Shown piece after piece: positions 53,581 through 62,446 of a stretch of DNA of 64,000 bases. Position numbers and translations under genes: made by a program. Origin of the DNA: JAZDRH01 sp047470865 (GTDB lineage Bacteria; Pseudomonadota; Gammaproteobacteria; Pseudomonadales; Pseudomonadaceae); assembly GCF_047470865.1 (NCBI RefSeq), contig NZ_JAZDRH010000012.1, positions 1-64,000 on the forward strand, in the 5' to 3' direction. The notes under the pieces were generated by a model. It had not been told where the DNA came from. It worked only from the letters and a program-made list of their open reading frames with translations, and did not search any database. Position 1 is the first letter of the stretch. Each line of letters starts with the position of its first letter.

Positions 53581-54807
53581 TTATTTCTCCAGCAGACTCA
53601 TTTGCTCATCTAACAGGCGCTCAAAGGCTGAGCCATCTTTGCGAGTAAGGTTGGGCACGTAGCGTGAATACACTTTGAACAGCATTTCGGTGCTGGCATG
53701 GCCCATTTGCCGGGCGATCCACTCTGGTGCTTCACCTGCTGCGAGCCAGAGCGTGGCGGCAGTGTGGCGTGTTTGATAAGGGCGACGCTTTTCAAGCTTG
53801 AGTTTGGCCAATAGCGGATACCAGACACGTTTAGTCACATTGTTATGATTCAGCGGTGTGCCTTTGAGATTGCAGAAGACAAATTCTGATACCAATGACG
53901 TAGCTTTATGCTGGTGTTTTAAAGCACGGTAAACAGCATCTGTCATTTGAATTTCACGTTGTGACGAGTCGGTCTTGGTATAGTCTTCTTTACCCGCAAC
54001 AATGGTTTCTCGTATCAAGATCTGGCGACGCTCAAAGTCTACATACTTCCACTTGAGGCCATCAATTTCACCAGTGCGCATGCCGGTGAAAAAGCGCACT
54101 ATGTAATAGTTTTTATAGTCAGGACGTGCTGCTGCGATAATGCGCAGTGTTTCCGCCAACGTAAAAGGCTCTACGTCACTTTTCTGAATACGCAGTGGTT
54201 TAATGCGGATAAAAGGTGTGTTAAATTCATAACGGTCGGCGGCTTCCTCAAAAATACGTCGCAACGGATCCATGATCTTGTTGATACGGTTTGCTGAGAG
54301 TCCCTTGTTAACAGTTCGACCTGGAACTTTGGCGAGATCTGATCGAAACTTTAACAATTCAGCACGAGTGATGCTGCCGACTTCTCTGTCTGCAAAATGC
54401 GGTAAGTAATGGCATTTGACGATGTTGCGCATATTGCTCAAATGAGAATCCCGCCAAGAGATCTTGTTCTCCAAGATCCATTCTTCAACAAAATCTTTAA
54501 ACAGTGGCGTATTGGTTGATTCAACCTTTAGTGCCGAGGTGACTGCTGCTGTAATGGCTGTAGCCTGTTTAATCTGCTCCAGCTCTTCTTGAGCAAAACG
54601 CTTGCCTGCTGCTGACTCTGGAAAGTGATGGTGATACTTGAAAGAACCCAGAACAATCTCTTGCTCAATCTTTTCGCCCAGTTTTTCCAGCTTGCGAGTG
54701 TTGGTGGCCGTATTTTTTAATCCTGAAAACTCACGGTAACGCTTACCTTGGTAGCGAAAATCTAAATAGAGCCTGTCGGTGCGCTCATCTACACGAACGT
54801 TAGCCAT
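53581..54807 (-). CDS. int: Tyrosine-type site-specific integrase
   Basis: A 408-residue phage/island integrase. The N-terminus is an arm-binding-type domain (DERTDRLYLDFRYQGKRYREF). A SAM-like core-binding domain follows at about residues 105-195 (LFKDFVEEWILENKISWRD). The catalytic domain has Arg in FFTGMRTGEIDGLKWKYVDF (about 240), His-x-x-Arg region in YQTRHTAATLWLAAGE (about 345), Gly-His in ARQMGHASTEM and the nucleophile in VYSRYVPN (about 387). All key residues are present. It lies between a small excisionase-like gene and the island's cargo, close to tRNA-fMet. Confidence 0.93.
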   Translation of the reverse strand: MANVRVDERTDRLYLDFRYQGKRYREFSGLKNTATNTRKLEKLGEKIEQEIVLGSFKYHHHFPESAAGKRFAQEELEQIKQATAITAAVTSALKVESTNTPLFKDFVEEWILENKISWRDSHLSNMRNIVKCHYLPHFADREVGSITRAELLKFRSDLAKVPGRTVNKGLSANRINKIMDPLRRIFEEAADRYEFNTPFIRIKPLRIQKSDVEPFTLAETLRIIAAARPDYKNYYIVRFFTGMRTGEIDGLKWKYVDFERRQILIRETIVAGKEDYTKTDSSQREIQMTDAVYRALKHQHKATSLVSEFVFCNLKGTPLNHNNVTKRVWYPLLAKLKLEKRRPYQTRHTAATLWLAAGEAPEWIARQMGHASTEMLFKVYSRYVPNLTRKDGSAFERLLDEQMSLLEK

Positions 54808-54809
54808 GA

Positions 54810-55031
54810 TTAAGCCTCCGCTTGGAAAGGCATTGCGACGCTGTCGCTGTACGAGGCAAGCAAGTCTTCTTTAATGGTTTCCCAAATAAACAAGTACTTG
54901 CGGCCACCAAAAGGACGCACATAGTGACGGCCTTCAAACAGGCACTTATCCACCAGCTGGTGACGAATGGTGCGTGCGTTGTAGTGGATACGCTCAGAGA
55001 GCTGATCGGTGGTTAAGAACGTATGAGACAT
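54810..55031 (-). CDS. Excisionase-like small DNA-binding protein
   Basis: A 73-residue protein with a winged-helix-like N-terminal half (FLTTDQLSERIHYNARTIRHQLVD) and a basic beta-hairpin (EGRHYVRPFGGRKYLFIWE). Size and place, two bases upstream of the integrase, fit a recombination directionality factor. The ATG at 55031 has TAGGAG upstream. It is transcribed from the region shared with the divergent Xre-type gene. Confidence 0.75.
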   Translation of the reverse strand: MSHTFLTTDQLSERIHYNARTIRHQLVDKCLFEGRHYVRPFGGRKYLFIWETIKEDLLASYSDSVAMPFQAEA

Positions 55032-55107
55032 TTTTCTAACTCCTAGGTAGAATCACCTGCTGATTAATTAAAAGACCTATAACTAGGCGCTACATACAAA
55101 AGGAAGG

Positions 55108-55178
55108 CTTTATGCCTTACTGCAAGATGATTATATGTGCTTTTAGCACTAATGCAAGTCTTTATGCCTTCCTGCAAG
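55108..55178. promoter_or_regulatory. Two 19-bp direct repeats in the int/regulator divergent promoter
   Basis: CTTTATGCCTTACTGCAAG (55108-55126) recurs with one mismatch at 55160-55178, 52 bases on. They lie in the gap between the excisionase gene and the divergent Xre-type gene, the place for that regulator's operators. Confidence 0.65.
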
Positions 55179-55196
55179 GCTTTTAAGGAGAATAAA

Positions 55197-55427
55197 ATGA
55201 TTAAGTGCCATCTATCTACCCTCATGGGTATGCACAAAATGAAGATTATTGATGTAGCGAGGGAAACGGGTTTGCACCGAAATACAGTTACTGCGCTTTA
55301 CGACGAGCGTGCTATCAGAATTGACTTAAATGCAATTGATAAACTGTGTGAGCTTTTTAACTGTGAAGTGGGTGAGATTTTTGAGTACATACCTAATAGC
55401 AAGGTTGAGCCTGAAGAGCTGGTCTGA
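55197..55427 (+). CDS. Xre/Cro-type helix-turn-helix regulator
   Basis: A 76-residue DNA-binding protein (MHKMKIIDVARETGLHRNTV, then YDERAIRIDLNAIDKLCELF and CEVGEIFEYIPN) of the YozG/Cro-CI small repressor type. The frame is open from 55137, but the ATG at 55197 has AAGGAG seven bases upstream and begins the domain properly. It is divergent from the excisionase-integrase genes and is probably their repressor, acting on the twin 19-bp repeats. Confidence 0.85.
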   Translation: MIKCHLSTLMGMHKMKIIDVARETGLHRNTVTALYDERAIRIDLNAIDKLCELFNCEVGEIFEYIPNSKVEPEELV

Positions 55428-55567
55428 CTTGTAACGCTACTTTAGCGCTCTGTGAAGAGCAAACTAGGCACATTGATCTAATTACAATGGTTAGATTAAG
55501 CGAGCTATTCGAGTGCTTTATTGATCCATTTTTGAGTACGCGCTAGGCGCTCAGGGGAGATAATTTT

Positions 55568-55695
55568 GCTGACCAAACCCCATTAAAAAATATTTTTCTA
55601 CTGGTGCCCGAAGGTCAAAATTTATAGCCGCTGACCAATAAAATGGTCAGCATTTTGTCAGCAAAGTGGCAGGATTTGGTCAGCATATGGTCAGC
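55568..55695. repeat. Cluster of TGGTCAGC sites near the tRNA-proximal island end
   Basis: TGGTCAGC occurs exactly five times in 128 bases: inverted at 55568-55575 and 55630-55637, direct at 55644-55651, 55677-55684 and 55688-55695. One variant (TTGTCAGC, 55655-55662) also occurs. Extended consensus is roughly WWTGGTCAGCA. Such iteration beside a tRNA is typical of integrase arm-type or excisionase sites. The 462-base stretch 55428-55889 contains no gene I can support. Confidence 0.65.
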
Positions 55696-55843
55696 ACGCT
55701 ATTTTTAGAGTGTTTAAGAGATGCGCTTTTATGGCATTTTATGCGGCCAAAACAGCTTAAAAGCATCTTAAAAAAAGCCCTGTACAGCTAAGAGAAGAGC
55801 GCTGTAAGGCGCATGAGAAAAGGGTTACAGGAAGTCCAGATAC

Positions 55844-55879
55844 AAAAAAGCCCCAAACAATTAAATGCTTGAGGCTTTA
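55844..55879 (-). terminator. Terminator downstream of tRNA-fMet
   Basis: On the minus strand an imperfect stem AAAGCCTCAA / TTTGGGGCTTT (with G-T pairs) is followed by a T-run, about 10 bases past the tRNA 3' end. Confidence 0.65.
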
Positions 55880-55889
55880 TTGATGAATC

Positions 55890-55966
<77 letters not shown>

Positions 55967-56066
55967 CCGATCATTATATGTATTTTTTTAATAAAATCAA
56001 TAACTTCTATAAAAAATATTGATTAATACTACGCAAGCCACTAAACATAGGGCTTGCAGCGTTTAT

Positions 56067-56605
56067 TTAATTTACTTTATAGGCTTTTTCAGCGCTTGGT
56101 AGGCCGCCCCAAGGTAAACCTGAGTTTTGCCAGCCATTCATAAGGCGTTTACCAGCGCGCTCACCTGTTCGAATGACATCGCCTTACATAAAAGCTGTTA
56201 TTTAAGTCGCTTTGACCTAATAGTTCAACGCTGGGTAAGCCGAGAGCGCTACCTGAGCGGCACATAGTAATAATCAAGGTATTTTCATCTAGTCCGCGTT
56301 GTGCCAAGGCTTTTTTAACATCCGCTACAAAGTGAGGGTTTAGTTCCATTGGAAAAGACTGTGAGCGGGGATTTCATGGCTTACTATCCACCAGTAGTTA
56401 CGGAATATTGGCAGCTACCTCGTTGCTAAAGCCTGTAAATTGGATCTCAATAGGATCGCGAACGTCAATAAAAAGGACCTTTTATGATTTATCTTGCAGG
56501 CGTTGGAAGGTGTCTTTGGCGCTGATACTGTACTCATCGGCACTGCTTAGTTTGTGCATAGCTAGCACAAAGCAGTAAAAAGCAGGGGATTAATAACTTC
56601 TTCAT
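56067..56605 (-). pseudogene. Rhodanese-like secreted protein, multiply frameshifted
   Basis: On the minus strand a signal-like start MKKLLIPCFLLLCASYAQT at 56605 shifts frame into EYSISAKDTFQRLQDKS and stops. It resumes as VLFIDVRDPIEIQFTGFSNE, then MELNPHFVADVKKALAQRG with the rhodanese loop TLIITMCRSGS. It shifts again and ends GDVIRTGERAGKRLMNG... GGLPSAEKAYKVN with a TAA at 56067. At least two frameshifts and several stops are present, so no working product is possible. The intact ancestor was a periplasmic single-domain rhodanese. Confidence 0.82.
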
Positions 56606-56780
56606 TCGGCAATTTCCTTTGAATAATAAAACCAGCATAAAAGAAAGTTGGTTCTGTTGTGCTGTTAGGTGCTCAATTTTAGCCTTTTATTTTGTCCTTA
56701 TACGTCAGCTATTTTGACGCTTTTTTCCTACCCATAAAGTCTATGCTTTTTACCATGTTTCTACTACCTTGGTTTTAATT

Positions 56781-56863
56781 ATTGTCAACAATCTGCTGGA
56801 TCTGTTGACAGTTTGACTGTAAAAAACTAATTTCCACTCTGTATTTTATAATAAGTGTCGACA
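56781..56863. promoter_or_regulatory. Three operator-like palindromes before the GntR gene
   Basis: ATTGTCAACAAT (56781-56792), CTGTTGACAG (56802-56811) and TGTCGACA (56856-56863, perfect palindrome) share the pattern TTGTNNACAA. FCD-type GntR regulators bind such TNGTNNNACNA-like palindromes, and the last site is 15 bases before the ATG. Autoregulation of the regulator-prp unit is likely. Confidence 0.55.
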
Positions 56864-56877
56864 ATTTAAGGCGATCA

Positions 56878-57564
56878 ATGGTGGAATCAGCTATCCAGAA
56901 CACAGTGGAAGTAGGTACTTTATCAGAGCAGGTTTTTCGTGCTTTGCAAGCTTCTATTGTGGAAGGAAAACTTCTACCTGGTAGCAAAATATCTGAACCT
57001 GAATTAGCCAAAATTTATGGCATTAGTCGAGGTCCTCTGCGTGAGGCATTGCATCGCTTAGAAGGCCAGCGCTTATTAGTTCGAATTCCGCATGTGGGCG
57101 CGCGCGTAGTGTCATTAACGCCAGCGGAGTTGCTTGAACTGTATGAGGTGCGTGAGTCTTTAGAAGGTATGGCGTGCCGTTTGGCCGCTCAGCGTATGAG
57201 CGAAAGCGCTATTGATGAGTTACGTGAAGTGCTGGCTGCACATGAGCGTGATGAGTCATTCCAAGCGGGGATTAATTATGTGCAACAAGAAGGTGATTTT
57301 GACTTTCACTATCGAATCATTCAAGGCAGCGGTAATAAAACACTGATGAAGCTGTTATGTGATGAACTGTATCACCTTGTGCGCATGTACCGTATTCGCT
57401 TTTCAGCAACGCCGAATCGACCACAACAAGCTTTTACTGAGCATTATCGAATTTTAGATGCCATTGCTAACCGCGATGGTGAATTAGCTGAGTTACTAAT
57501 GCGTCGCCATATTGCTAAATCGCGACGTAATATCGAACGCCACTATGCGGCGTCCGCTAACTAA
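56878..57564 (+). CDS. GntR family (FCD) regulator of the prp genes
   Basis: A 228-residue regulator. The GntR winged helix is at about residues 12-75 (EQVFRALQASIVEGKLLPGSKI, AKIYGISRGPLREALHRLEGQR). The FCD ligand domain is at about 85-215 with metal/ligand histidines in ANRDGELAELLMRRHIAKSRR and FDFHYRIIQGSGN. In relatives that head prpBC-acnD-prpF clusters the effector is a methylcitrate-cycle intermediate. It is 22 bases before prpB, so it is co-transcribed. Confidence 0.9.
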   Translation: MVESAIQNTVEVGTLSEQVFRALQASIVEGKLLPGSKISEPELAKIYGISRGPLREALHRLEGQRLLVRIPHVGARVVSLTPAELLELYEVRESLEGMACRLAAQRMSESAIDELREVLAAHERDESFQAGINYVQQEGDFDFHYRIIQGSGNKTLMKLLCDELYHLVRMYRIRFSATPNRPQQAFTEHYRILDAIANRDGELAELLMRRHIAKSRRNIERHYAASAN

Positions 57565-57586
57565 TAAATCCAAGACGAGGTGAGTC

Positions 57587-58477
57587 ATGAGTCAGAAAAC
57601 TCCAGGTCAACGCTTTCGTGACGCGGTAGCCGCAGAGCATCCCTTACAAGTGGTTGGCGCTATTAATGCAAACCATGCTTTGTTAGCTAAACGTGCTGGT
57701 TTTCAAGCTATTTATTTATCAGGTGGCGGTGTAGCGGCAGGCTCTTTAGGGCTGCCTGATTTAGGAATTAGCGGTCTAGATGATGTGCTAACCGATGTGC
57801 GTCGTATTACTGATGTCTGCGATCTGCCTTTGTTGGTTGACGTAGATACAGGTTTTGGTTCTTCTGCTTTTAACGTAGCGCGCACGGTTAAATCCATGAT
57901 CAAGTTTGGCGCAGCGGCCATTCATATTGAAGATCAAGTAGGTGCTAAACGTTGTGGTCATCGTCCAAACAAAGAAATCGTAACCCAACAAGAAATGGTT
58001 GACCGTATTAAGGCAGCCGTTGATGCCCGTACTGATGATAGTTTTGTGATTATGGCGCGTACTGATGCCTTAGCCGTAGAAGGCTTAAATGCAGCTCTTG
58101 ACCGCGCCGCAGCCTGTGTTGAAGCGGGCGCTGATATGGTGTTCCCAGAAGCTATTACTGAATTGCAAATGTATAAAACCTTTGCTGATCGTGTGAAAGC
58201 GCCAATTCTAGCCAATATTACTGAGTTTGGTGCCACACCTTTATATAGCACTGATGAACTGGCTGGCGTAGATGTATCTCTTGTGCTTTATCCATTATCA
58301 GCTTTCCGTGCCATGAACAAAGCAGCTGAGAATGTCTATACAGCCATTCGCCGTGATGGTTCGCAAAAAAATGTGGTAGATACCATGCAAACCCGCATGG
58401 AACTCTACGATCGCATCAATTATCACGCGTTTGAGCAATACCTAGACAATTTATTTGCACAACAAAAAAACAAGTAA
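57587..58477 (+). CDS. prpB: 2-methylisocitrate lyase
   Basis: A 296-residue isocitrate-lyase-family TIM barrel that splits 2-methylisocitrate into pyruvate and succinate. Blocks: YLSGGGVAAGSLGLPDLGI near residue 45, the metal-binding VDVDTGFG near 85, AAAIHIEDQVGAKRCGHRP near 115-130 containing the catalytic Cys loop, and FVIMARTDALAVEGL near 155. The ribosome site is GACGAGGTG before the ATG. It is the first enzyme gene of the prp unit. Confidence 0.95.
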   Translation: MSQKTPGQRFRDAVAAEHPLQVVGAINANHALLAKRAGFQAIYLSGGGVAAGSLGLPDLGISGLDDVLTDVRRITDVCDLPLLVDVDTGFGSSAFNVARTVKSMIKFGAAAIHIEDQVGAKRCGHRPNKEIVTQQEMVDRIKAAVDARTDDSFVIMARTDALAVEGLNAALDRAAACVEAGADMVFPEAITELQMYKTFADRVKAPILANITEFGATPLYSTDELAGVDVSLVLYPLSAFRAMNKAAENVYTAIRRDGSQKNVVDTMQTRMELYDRINYHAFEQYLDNLFAQQKNK

Positions 58478-58490
58478 TCTGATTTTAGGC

Positions 58491-58509
58491 AGCGCCTGAA
58501 ATGGGCGCT
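58491..58509 (+). promoter_or_regulatory. Short hairpin between prpB and prpC
   Basis: A 6-bp GC-rich stem (AGCGCC / GGCGCT) with a seven-base loop in the 94-base gap. No T-run follows, so it may be an intercistronic stabiliser rather than a terminator. Confidence 0.4.
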
Positions 58510-58571
58510 TCCAACTCAAGTTTGAACAATAACAAGATTTGTCATCGCTAAGTAATAAGAGGATTAAAACC

Positions 58572-59705
58572 GTGGCTGATGCAAAGAACAAAGTACTGAG
58601 TGGAGCTGGTCTACGTGGCCAGATTGCGGGACAAACAGCCTTATCAACCGTGGGCCAAGAAGGGGCAGGTTTAACCTATCGTGGTTATGATGTACGCGAT
58701 TTAGCTAAAACTGGCAAGTTTGAAGAAGTCGCCTATTTATTGTTATATGGCGAGTTGCCTACACAAGCGCAATTAGATGCCTATTCTGAGCGTTTAAAAG
58801 GCATGCGTGATTTACCTGACACGCTAAAAGAAGTATTAGAACGTTTGCCAGCCGATGCACATCCTATGGATGTGATGCGCATAGGCGTTTCAGTGCTTGG
58901 CACTTTAGAGCCTGAACAAAGTTTTGTGGATCAGCATGATGTGACTGATCGTTTGCTCGCCATGCTGCCAGCGGTGTTAATTTATTGGTATCGCTTTAGC
59001 CATGAAGGCGTACGTATTAGCTGCGTGACTGATGAAGCCGATTTGGGTGGTCATTTCTTGGCGTTATTACATGATAAATCGCCCAGTGAATTGCACCGCG
59101 AAGTCATGAATGTTTCCATGATTCTTTATGCCGAGCATGAGTTTAATGCCTCTACCTTTACGGGGCGTGTGTGCGCTTCAACTTTGTCAGATTTATACTC
59201 TTGCATTACTGGGGCTATTGGTTCATTACGTGGGCCTTTGCATGGCGGTGCTAATGAAGCAGCAATGGATTTGATTGATCGCTTCTCCTCACCAGAAGAA
59301 GCCGTCGCAGAGCTTAAGCAAATGATGGCGCGTAAAGAGCTGATTATGGGCTTTGGTCATGCTATTTATCGCGAGTCGGATCCACGTAATGAAGTGATCA
59401 AAGATTACTCGCGCCGTCTTGCTGAAGAAGTAGGCGACAGCGTTATTTACCCAGTTTCTAAAGCAATTGAACAACTGATGTGGGATGAAAAACGTTTATT
59501 CCCTAATGCAGATTTTTATCATGCTTCGGCGTATCGCTTTATGGGTATTCCGACAAAACTCTTTACTCCGATTTTTGTTTGCTCGCGCTTAACTGGCTGG
59601 GCGGCACATGTTTTCGAACAGCGCGCCAATAACCGCATTATTCGCCCAAGTGCAGAATATGTGGGCGTAGAACAGCGACAAGTGCCAGCAATGGCAGAGC
59701 GTTAA
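58572..59705 (+). CDS. prpC: 2-methylcitrate synthase
   Basis: A 377-residue citrate-synthase-family enzyme that condenses propionyl-CoA with oxaloacetate. Blocks: LSGAGLRGQIAGQTALSTVG at the N-terminus, RGYDVRDLAK, LRGPLHGGANEAAMDLIDRF near residue 225, GFGHAIYRESDPRNEVIK near 265 and NADFYHASAYRFMGIPTKLFTPIF near 315. The lack of the long N-terminal domain separates it from gltA. I choose GTG 58572, nine bases after AAGAGG, over a TTG at 58539. Confidence 0.93.
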   Translation: MADAKNKVLSGAGLRGQIAGQTALSTVGQEGAGLTYRGYDVRDLAKTGKFEEVAYLLLYGELPTQAQLDAYSERLKGMRDLPDTLKEVLERLPADAHPMDVMRIGVSVLGTLEPEQSFVDQHDVTDRLLAMLPAVLIYWYRFSHEGVRISCVTDEADLGGHFLALLHDKSPSELHREVMNVSMILYAEHEFNASTFTGRVCASTLSDLYSCITGAIGSLRGPLHGGANEAAMDLIDRFSSPEEAVAELKQMMARKELIMGFGHAIYRESDPRNEVIKDYSRRLAEEVGDSVIYPVSKAIEQLMWDEKRLFPNADFYHASAYRFMGIPTKLFTPIFVCSRLTGWAAHVFEQRANNRIIRPSAEYVGVEQRQVPAMAER

Positions 59706-59713
59706 TCACACAA

Positions 59714-59745
59714 AAGACCAAGCCAGCAATTGCTTGCTTGGTCTT
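59714..59745 (+). promoter_or_regulatory. Long hairpin between prpC and acnD
   Basis: AAGACCAAGC and GCTTGGTCTT pair perfectly over 10 bp, and a palindromic AGCAATTGCT extends the stem inside. No T-run follows. It is a candidate processing or message-stability element in the prp transcript, in the 69-base gap. Confidence 0.55.
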
Positions 59746-59774
59746 AAAGCACTGTTTACCTGATGGATTGTGAT

Positions 59775-62366
59775 ATGAATACCCAATACCGTAAAACCTT
59801 ACCTGGCACAGCACTGAGTTACTACGATACCCGCGAAGCGGTGAATGCGATTGAAGCAGGTGCTTATGAAAAACTGCCGTACACCTCGCGCGTATTGGCA
59901 GAAAACTTAGTGCGACGCTGCGAACCAAGTATGCTGACGGACTCACTTAACCAGCTTATTCAGCGTAAACGTGATTTAGATTTTCCATGGTACCCAGCAC
60001 GCGTGGTGTGCCATGATATTTTAGGGCAAACCGCATTGGTTGACCTTGCTGGCTTACGTGATGCTATTGCTGAGCAAGGCGGTAACCCAGCAAAAGTAAA
60101 TCCAGTAGTGCCAACGCAGTTGATTGTTGACCACTCATTAGCTGTTGAATGTGGCGGCTTTGATCCCGATGCTTTTGCAAAAAACCGTGCAATTGAAGAC
60201 CGACGTAACGAAGACCGTTTCCACTTTATTGAGTGGACTAAAACGGCATTTAAAAACGTTGACGTTATCCCTGCAGGTAACGGCATCATGCACCAAATCA
60301 ACCTTGAAAAAATGTCTCCTGTTATTCAGGTGCGTGATGGCGTAGCTTTTCCTGACACCTGTGTAGGCACAGATAGCCATACGCCACACGTTGATGCTTT
60401 GGGCGTTATCGCTATTGGCGTGGGTGGTCTAGAAGCAGAAACCGTAATGCTTGGACGTGCTTCTATGATGCGTCTGCCAGATATTATTGGGGTTGAATTA
60501 GTTGGCAAACGTCAACCGGGCATTACCGCAACAGATATTGTATTGGCGTTAACTGAGTTCCTACGTAAAGAACGCGTTGTCTCGGCGTACTTAGAGTTCT
60601 TTGGTGAAGGAGCTGACAGCTTAAGCATTGGCGACCGCGCCACTATTTCGAATATGACGCCAGAATACGGCGCAACAGCGGCAATGTTCTACATTGATCA
60701 GCAAACCATTGATTACTTAAAACTGACAGGTCGTGATCCTGAACAAATTGAGTTAGTTGAGCAATACGCCAAGTTAACAGGTTTATGGGGCGATAGTTTA
60801 AAAACCGCAGAATATGAGCGTGTGCTGAAGTTTGACCTATCTTCTGTAGGCCGTAATATGGCTGGCCCATCTAATCCACATGCACGTTTAGCCACTAGCG
60901 ATTTAGCCGCTAAAGGCATTGCTAAAGCCTGGAAAGAGGAAGCAGGTTTAATGCCTGATGGCGCTGTAATTATCGCTGCCATTACCAGTTGTACTAATAC
61001 CAGTAACCCTCGCAACGTAGTGGCAGCAGGTTTATTGGCGCGAAAAGCTAACCAGTTAGGTTTAGTGCGCAAACCTTGGGTAAAAAGCTCTTTTGCGCCG
61101 GGTTCAAAAGTCGCTGAGTTGTACTTAAAAGATTCCAAGCTATTGCCTGAACTAGAAAAACTAGGCTTTGGTATTGTTGGTTTTGCGTGTACTACATGTA
61201 ACGGCATGAGTGGTGCATTAGATCCAAAAATCCAACAAGAAATTATTGACCGCGATTTGTACGCAACAGCCGTACTTTCAGGCAACCGTAACTTTGATGG
61301 ACGTATTCATCCTTATGCCAAGCAAGCGTTTTTGGCTTCTCCGCCATTAGTTGTGGCGTATGCGATTGCTGGCACTATGCGTTTTGATATTGAAAAAGAC
61401 GTATTGGGTCATGACGCACAAGGCAAGCCAATCACGCTGAAAGATATTTGGCCAAGCGATGAAGAAATTGATGCCATTGTGGCAAAAAGCGTTAAGCCAG
61501 AGCAATTCCGCCAAGTCTATATTCCAATGTTTAACTTGGATGCCGCAGAGCAAGCGCCAAGCCCGCTGTATGACTGGCGTGAAATGAGCACCTATATTCG
61601 TCGTCCACCTTACTGGGAAGGCGCTTTAGCTGGTGAGCGTACACTCAAAGGTATGCGTCCGTTAGCCTTGCTAGGTGACAATATTACGACTGACCATTTA
61701 TCACCTTCAAATGCCATTATGGCAAGCAGTGCCGCTGGTGAGTATTTAGCAAAAATGGGCTTACCAGAAGAGGATTTTAACTCCTACGCTACCCACCGTG
61801 GTGATCACCTAACAGCTCAGCGTGCAACCTTAGCCAACCCAAAACTATTTAATGAAATGGTGCTGGATGAAAATGGCAAAGTGAAGCAAGGTTCCTTAGC
61901 GCGTATTGAGCCAGAAGGCAAAGTCACTCGCATGTGGGAGGCGATTGAAACCTATATGAATCGCAAGCAGCCATTAATTATTGTTGCTGGCGCTGATTAT
62001 GGCCAAGGTTCATCACGTGACTGGGCGGCTAAAGGTGTGCGTTTGGCAGGAGTTGAAGCCATTGCTGCCGAAGGCTTTGAGCGTATTCACCGTACTAACC
62101 TAGTAGGCATGGGTGTATTGCCACTGGAGTTCCAGGCTGGCACCAATCGCAAAACACTGGGTTTAGATGGCACTGAAACCTATGACGTAGTAGGTCAGCG
62201 CACACCACGTACTACCTTAACCTTGGTTATTCATCGTCAAAATGGTGAAGTTGTAGAAGTACCAGTGAAATGCCGTTTAGATACTGCCGAAGAAGTTTCT
62301 ATTTATGAAGCAGGCGGTGTATTACAGCGTTTTGCTCAAGATTTCTTAGCTTCAGAGCAACACTAA
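59775..62366 (+). CDS. acnD: Fe/S-dependent 2-methylcitrate dehydratase AcnD
   Basis: An 863-residue aconitase-family enzyme that dehydrates 2-methylcitrate to trans-2-methylaconitate, to be isomerised by PrpF. Fe-S ligands are in ITSCTNTSNPRN near residue 410 and ACTTCNGMSGALD near 480. Other blocks: FPDTCVGTDSHTPHVDALGV near 200, GDNITTDHLSPSNAI near 640 and ADYGQGSSRDWAAKGVRLAG near 745. Pairing with prpF identifies it as AcnD rather than aconitase A. The ATG at 59775 gives the usual MNTQYRKTLPG start. Confidence 0.93.
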   Translation: MNTQYRKTLPGTALSYYDTREAVNAIEAGAYEKLPYTSRVLAENLVRRCEPSMLTDSLNQLIQRKRDLDFPWYPARVVCHDILGQTALVDLAGLRDAIAEQGGNPAKVNPVVPTQLIVDHSLAVECGGFDPDAFAKNRAIEDRRNEDRFHFIEWTKTAFKNVDVIPAGNGIMHQINLEKMSPVIQVRDGVAFPDTCVGTDSHTPHVDALGVIAIGVGGLEAETVMLGRASMMRLPDIIGVELVGKRQPGITATDIVLALTEFLRKERVVSAYLEFFGEGADSLSIGDRATISNMTPEYGATAAMFYIDQQTIDYLKLTGRDPEQIELVEQYAKLTGLWGDSLKTAEYERVLKFDLSSVGRNMAGPSNPHARLATSDLAAKGIAKAWKEEAGLMPDGAVIIAAITSCTNTSNPRNVVAAGLLARKANQLGLVRKPWVKSSFAPGSKVAELYLKDSKLLPELEKLGFGIVGFACTTCNGMSGALDPKIQQEIIDRDLYATAVLSGNRNFDGRIHPYAKQAFLASPPLVVAYAIAGTMRFDIEKDVLGHDAQGKPITLKDIWPSDEEIDAIVAKSVKPEQFRQVYIPMFNLDAAEQAPSPLYDWREMSTYIRRPPYWEGALAGERTLKGMRPLALLGDNITTDHLSPSNAIMASSAAGEYLAKMGLPEEDFNSYATHRGDHLTAQRATLANPKLFNEMVLDENGKVKQGSLARIEPEGKVTRMWEAIETYMNRKQPLIIVAGADYGQGSSRDWAAKGVRLAGVEAIAAEGFERIHRTNLVGMGVLPLEFQAGTNRKTLGLDGTETYDVVGQRTPRTTLTLVIHRQNGEVVEVPVKCRLDTAEEVSIYEAGGVLQRFAQDFLASEQH

Positions 62367-62379
62367 GGTTCACTGTATT

Positions 62380-62424
62380 CCCGTTAAGCTCTAAATATCT
62401 CCTAAGGGCTTAACGGGCTTTTTT
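62380..62424 (+). terminator. Terminator-like hairpin between acnD and prpF
   Basis: CCCGTTAAGC (62380-62389) and GCTTAACGGG (62408-62417) form a perfect 10-bp stem followed by CTTTTTTG. It lies in the 80-base gap and may reduce readthrough into prpF. Confidence 0.75.
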
Positions 62425-62446
62425 GATTTAGCCAAGGGAGCTGTTT

